Positions 61,300 through 64,000 of a stretch of DNA of 64,000 nt are shown here, piece by piece. The notes below the pieces were generated by a model. That model was not told the origin of the DNA and did no database searches. It saw only the letters and a program-made list of their open reading frames with translations. Positions within the stretch are counted from its first letter, which is position 1, and every line of letters starts with the position of its first letter. Made by a program: the position numbers and the translations under genes. The stretch covers positions 1 through 64,000 of the forward strand of contig NZ_JAGUCN010000013.1 of NCBI RefSeq assembly GCF_018271975.1, written 5' to 3'. The DNA comes from Carboxylicivirga mesophila. GTDB lineage: Bacteria > Bacteroidota > Bacteroidia > Bacteroidales > Marinilabiliaceae.

Positions 61300-63342
61300 A
61301 TGCAAAAAATGTCTGTGATGTTGGCCTGTGCCCTGGGTTTAACCGTTGGGGCCTGCCAAACAAAACAAAGCGCTAAAGCACCAGTCAAGCCGGTATTTTC
61401 TGCCGAAGACATGGATCTGAGCGTTAATCCCGGAGAAAATTTTTACCTGTATGCCAACGGTGGCTGGATGAAACAACACCCGCTGCCCGATGATAAGAGC
61501 CGTTTTGGCAGTTTTGATAAGCTGGCTGAGGAAAGTAAAGAAAAAGTAAGAACCATTGTGGAGAAAGCTGCTGCTGAAGAAGCTGAAAACGGAAGCCTCG
61601 CACAAAAGATTGGTGATTTTTACAATGCCGGTATGGATACCATTGCCATCAACAAGGCCGGCTATCAGCCTATTAAGCCCTTACTTGATAAGATTGTAGC
61701 CATTGACTCTAAAGAGGCATTGGTCGATATAATTAGTGAATTACAGGCACAACAGATCTCACCTCTCTTCTATTTTTATGCCTCGGCTGACCAGAAAAAC
61801 AGTGAGATGACCATTGCCGGCATTTACCAGGGTGGTATGGGTATGCCCGACCGCGACTATTACCTGGAAGATGACGAAACGTCGGTTAAGCTGCGCGAAG
61901 CTTATACAATTTACCTGACCAAGCTATTTGCCTTGACTGGCCAGGCCGAAGACGAAGCAGCCGAGCAAGCTGAAACTGTACTGGCCTTTGAAACAGCTTT
62001 GGCAGAAGCCTCTAACACACGTCTGCAAAACCGTGATCCGCATGCTACCTATAATAAGGTAAGTGTTGACGGCTTACAGGAGATGGCTCCAGAATTTCCA
62101 TGGATGGCCTTTTTAAGCGGTATCAACATGCCCGAGCCTGGCGATATCAATGTGAACCAGCCGGCTTTTATCAAGGCAATAGCCAAGATGTATGAAACAG
62201 AAGATCTGGGTACCTGGAAAGCCTTTTTATCAGCCACAGTAATTCGCAACGCAGCAGCTTACCTGAGTGATGATTTTGTGAAAGCCAACTTTGCATTTTA
62301 TGGTGAAGCTTTGTCGGGACAAAAAGCCATGGAGCCACGCTGGAAGAAAGTACTGGGCAGCACCAGCAGTGCATTGGGCGAAGCAGTAGGTCAGCTGTTT
62401 GTAGCTGAGTACTTCCCGCCGGCAGCCAAGCAGCGTATGGATGATCTGGTAGAGAATTTGCGCATTGCCTTTGGTCAGCGTATCGATCAACTGGAATGGA
62501 TGAGTGACGAAACCAAGCAGGCGGCTCATGAAAAGCTTGCAGCTATACGCGTTAAGATTGGTTACCCAAACAAATGGCGCGACTATTCAGCGCTTGCCAT
62601 TGGTGGCGACTCATACCTGAATAATATTTTAGCCAGTAACCGTTTTGACTTTGACTTTGAGATGTCGAAGATTGGCCAGCCCGTTGACAAAGAAGAGTGG
62701 CACATGTTCCCGCAAACAGTGAACGCCTATTACAGTCCGGTGGGTAACGAAATTGTGTTCCCTGCCGCTATTTTGCAACCTCCTTTCTTTTACCTCGATG
62801 GTGACGATGCCGTTAACTATGGAGCTATTGGTGTGGTTATTGGCCACGAAATGACACACGGCTTTGACGACAAAGGACGCCTGTATGGTAAAGATGGTAA
62901 CCTGCAAACCTGGTGGACCGAGGACGATTCAGAACGTTTTAATAAGCGTGCTCAAATTTTGGTGGACCAGTTTAACAAGATTGAGGTGTTACCAGGTACT
63001 TTCGCTAATGGCGAGCTGTCATTGGGCGAAAACATTGCCGACCTGGGTGGATTAGCTATTGCCTACCAGGCCTACCAAAATGCCAGTAAGGATAAAGGAG
63101 AAGTTGCCAAAATTGATGGCTTCACCGATGTACAACGTTTCTTCCTGGGCTATTCGCGTGTATGGGCACAAAACATACGCGATAAGGAAATAGCACGCCT
63201 GACAAAGGTTGATGTACACTCGTTGGGTGAAAACCGTGTGAACGGTCCACTGCCTAATATACAGGAGTTTTACGATGCCTTTAATCTGGATAATACTGCT
63301 GCCTTGTATATTGCGCCTGAAAACAGAGCAACTATCTGGTAA
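61300..63342 (+). CDS. M13-family metallopeptidase lipoprotein (PepO-like)
   Basis: 680 residues from MQKMSVMLACALGLTVGAC, a lipoprotein signal with Cys at residue 19. The M13 N-terminal domain starts VNPGENFYLYANGGWMKQHPLPDDKSRFGSF. The zinc site is VIGHEMTHGFDDKGR (HExxH at about 514) with GENIADLGGLAIAYQAY (Glu about 576). It ends with the family form ending in a Trp (NRATIW). Cleaves peptides in the periplasm or at the surface. The family is usually 650-700 residues, so it is full length. Confidence 0.95.
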   Translation: MQKMSVMLACALGLTVGACQTKQSAKAPVKPVFSAEDMDLSVNPGENFYLYANGGWMKQHPLPDDKSRFGSFDKLAEESKEKVRTIVEKAAAEEAENGSLAQKIGDFYNAGMDTIAINKAGYQPIKPLLDKIVAIDSKEALVDIISELQAQQISPLFYFYASADQKNSEMTIAGIYQGGMGMPDRDYYLEDDETSVKLREAYTIYLTKLFALTGQAEDEAAEQAETVLAFETALAEASNTRLQNRDPHATYNKVSVDGLQEMAPEFPWMAFLSGINMPEPGDINVNQPAFIKAIAKMYETEDLGTWKAFLSATVIRNAAAYLSDDFVKANFAFYGEALSGQKAMEPRWKKVLGSTSSALGEAVGQLFVAEYFPPAAKQRMDDLVENLRIAFGQRIDQLEWMSDETKQAAHEKLAAIRVKIGYPNKWRDYSALAIGGDSYLNNILASNRFDFDFEMSKIGQPVDKEEWHMFPQTVNAYYSPVGNEIVFPAAILQPPFFYLDGDDAVNYGAIGVVIGHEMTHGFDDKGRLYGKDGNLQTWWTEDDSERFNKRAQILVDQFNKIEVLPGTFANGELSLGENIADLGGLAIAYQAYQNASKDKGEVAKIDGFTDVQRFFLGYSRVWAQNIRDKEIARLTKVDVHSLGENRVNGPLPNIQEFYDAFNLDNTAALYIAPENRATIW

Positions 63343-63362
63343 AATAAGCAACAATAAAATAA

Positions 63363-63395
63363 GAAATCGCATCTGTTAGCAGGTGCGATTTTTTG
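63363..63395 (+). terminator. terminator of the M13 peptidase gene
   Basis: AATCGCA and TGCGATT pair with an inner CT/AG extension, followed by T6. Confidence 0.85.
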
Positions 63396-64000
63396 TATGA
63401 AAGTCTCAGGAACTTGTTAAGCATCTGTGAGATGTATAGCCAGTTTTTAGTCATGAATCAGGCTAATCTTAATTAATAGTATAATTGGCGCTTCGCCCAA
63501 ACCCGACTTCATTTGTTCATTGCTTTGCATGCCCCTTTTATCGCATTCACGATTCTTAATTCTTGCCTTGATGCCAGAAACGCAGCAAAGAAAATCAAGG
63601 CTTTACCCACTTCACTCATAAAACTATGGTTTTTTGACTCAAATCGTTTAAACTCGCTACGCTCAAACATAAAACGATTTTTAACCGTCCAACCAATCTG
63701 GTTTTATGGTTCATTGGCTGATGCCCGAGCCGGACACTTTCTGAAATGACATATTATTGTTTGATACAAGTCTTGTCATAAAGACTAATTCTATCCTGAA
63801 GCTTTTTTTTATTTTTTCTGCACAATCATAACCATCAGCCTACCACCTAGTTTGCTCTGCAAGGTGCGCCAGCATTGAGTTTTATTACATTTTTTAAGGT
63901 TTTTCAGTTTGCGTATTTCAACTAAATACCCTTTCTTTGCATCGCATTTGAGAACAATGGTTCACAAACAAAGCAATATAAATTAATGGTTCTGTAGCTT
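63396..64000. other. gene-free right end with an ERSEFKR-type repeat
   Basis: No credible gene. On the minus strand about 63590-63680 reads as MFERSEFKRFESKN, a translation pattern of a dispersed Bacteroidetes intergenic repeat (gagcgtagcgagtttaaacg). A 78-residue plus-strand ORF over it lacks coding character. Confidence 0.45.

Noticed and set aside
63513-63749. 78-residue plus-strand ORF at the right end
   Set aside because: It lies opposite a dispersed repeat and has no coding signature.

Overview
The window looks like chromosomal DNA of a marine- or sediment-type Bacteroidetes, probably order Marinilabiliales or Bacteroidales. This rests on gene content and signals: a fused aspartokinase/homoserine dehydrogenase next to a phosphoglycerate-mutase-like enzyme and thrC, a fused E1 alpha-beta 2-oxoacid dehydrogenase, M13 peptidase lipoproteins, TAnnTTTG promoter boxes, few Shine-Dalgarno sites in host genes, and repeat-rich intergenic DNA. 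No 16S rRNA is present, so the placement is by inference.

Positions 1-26.3 kb hold a surface-polysaccharide locus. A plus-strand part (0.2-5.9 kb) has two GT4 glycosyltransferases, an AsnB-type amidotransferase, a RAYT transposase with its own REP palindromes, and a frameshifted four-helix-bundle gene. A minus-strand run (6.0-20.7 kb) has a Wzy-like membrane protein, eight glycosyltransferases with many start/stop overlaps, an MBOAT acyltransferase between two SGNH partners, a sulfotransferase and the Wzt ATPase. Wzm, a GxxExxY protein, APS kinase (cysC) and rfbC follow, separated by long repeats. Together they predict an ABC-exported glycan carrying O-acyl and sulfate groups. The 20.7-26.7 kb stretch is a recombination scar zone: a leftover wzt 5' end, three copies of a ~400-bp non-coding repeat, and a toxin-antitoxin pair split by a small GIY-YIG gene bounded by 13-bp inverted repeats.

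Positions 28129-34668 are the most unusual part: a 6540-bp integrated element bounded by a perfect 20-bp direct repeat. It has an HUH rolling-circle Rep, an HTH protein, an all-beta capsid candidate, several single-span membrane proteins, a membrane-anchored lysozyme-like protein, a lipoprotein, and no integrase, Zot ATPase or packaging ATPase. I read it as a prophage of a small, probably ssDNA, membrane-containing icosahedral phage (FLiP-like or Cellulophaga phi48:2-like in style). The repeat resembles the XerD arm of dif, which would explain integration without an integrase.

Positions 34.7-64 kb are housekeeping: TPR proteins, gyrA, clpC, the threonine operon (thrA, a homoserine-kinase candidate, thrC) with a newly read Thr/Ile-rich leader peptide and a promoter inside a terminator hairpin, mtnA, an orphan XylF-like lipoprotein, tRNA-Lys, pyrD/pyrK, an HTH regulator, mntP, a flavodoxin, 2-oxoacid dehydrogenase E1 and E2, and an M13 peptidase. 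About 1 kb of gene-free AT-rich DNA lies at 55.3-56.3 kb, and 1.4 kb of gene-free DNA lies just left of the prophage.
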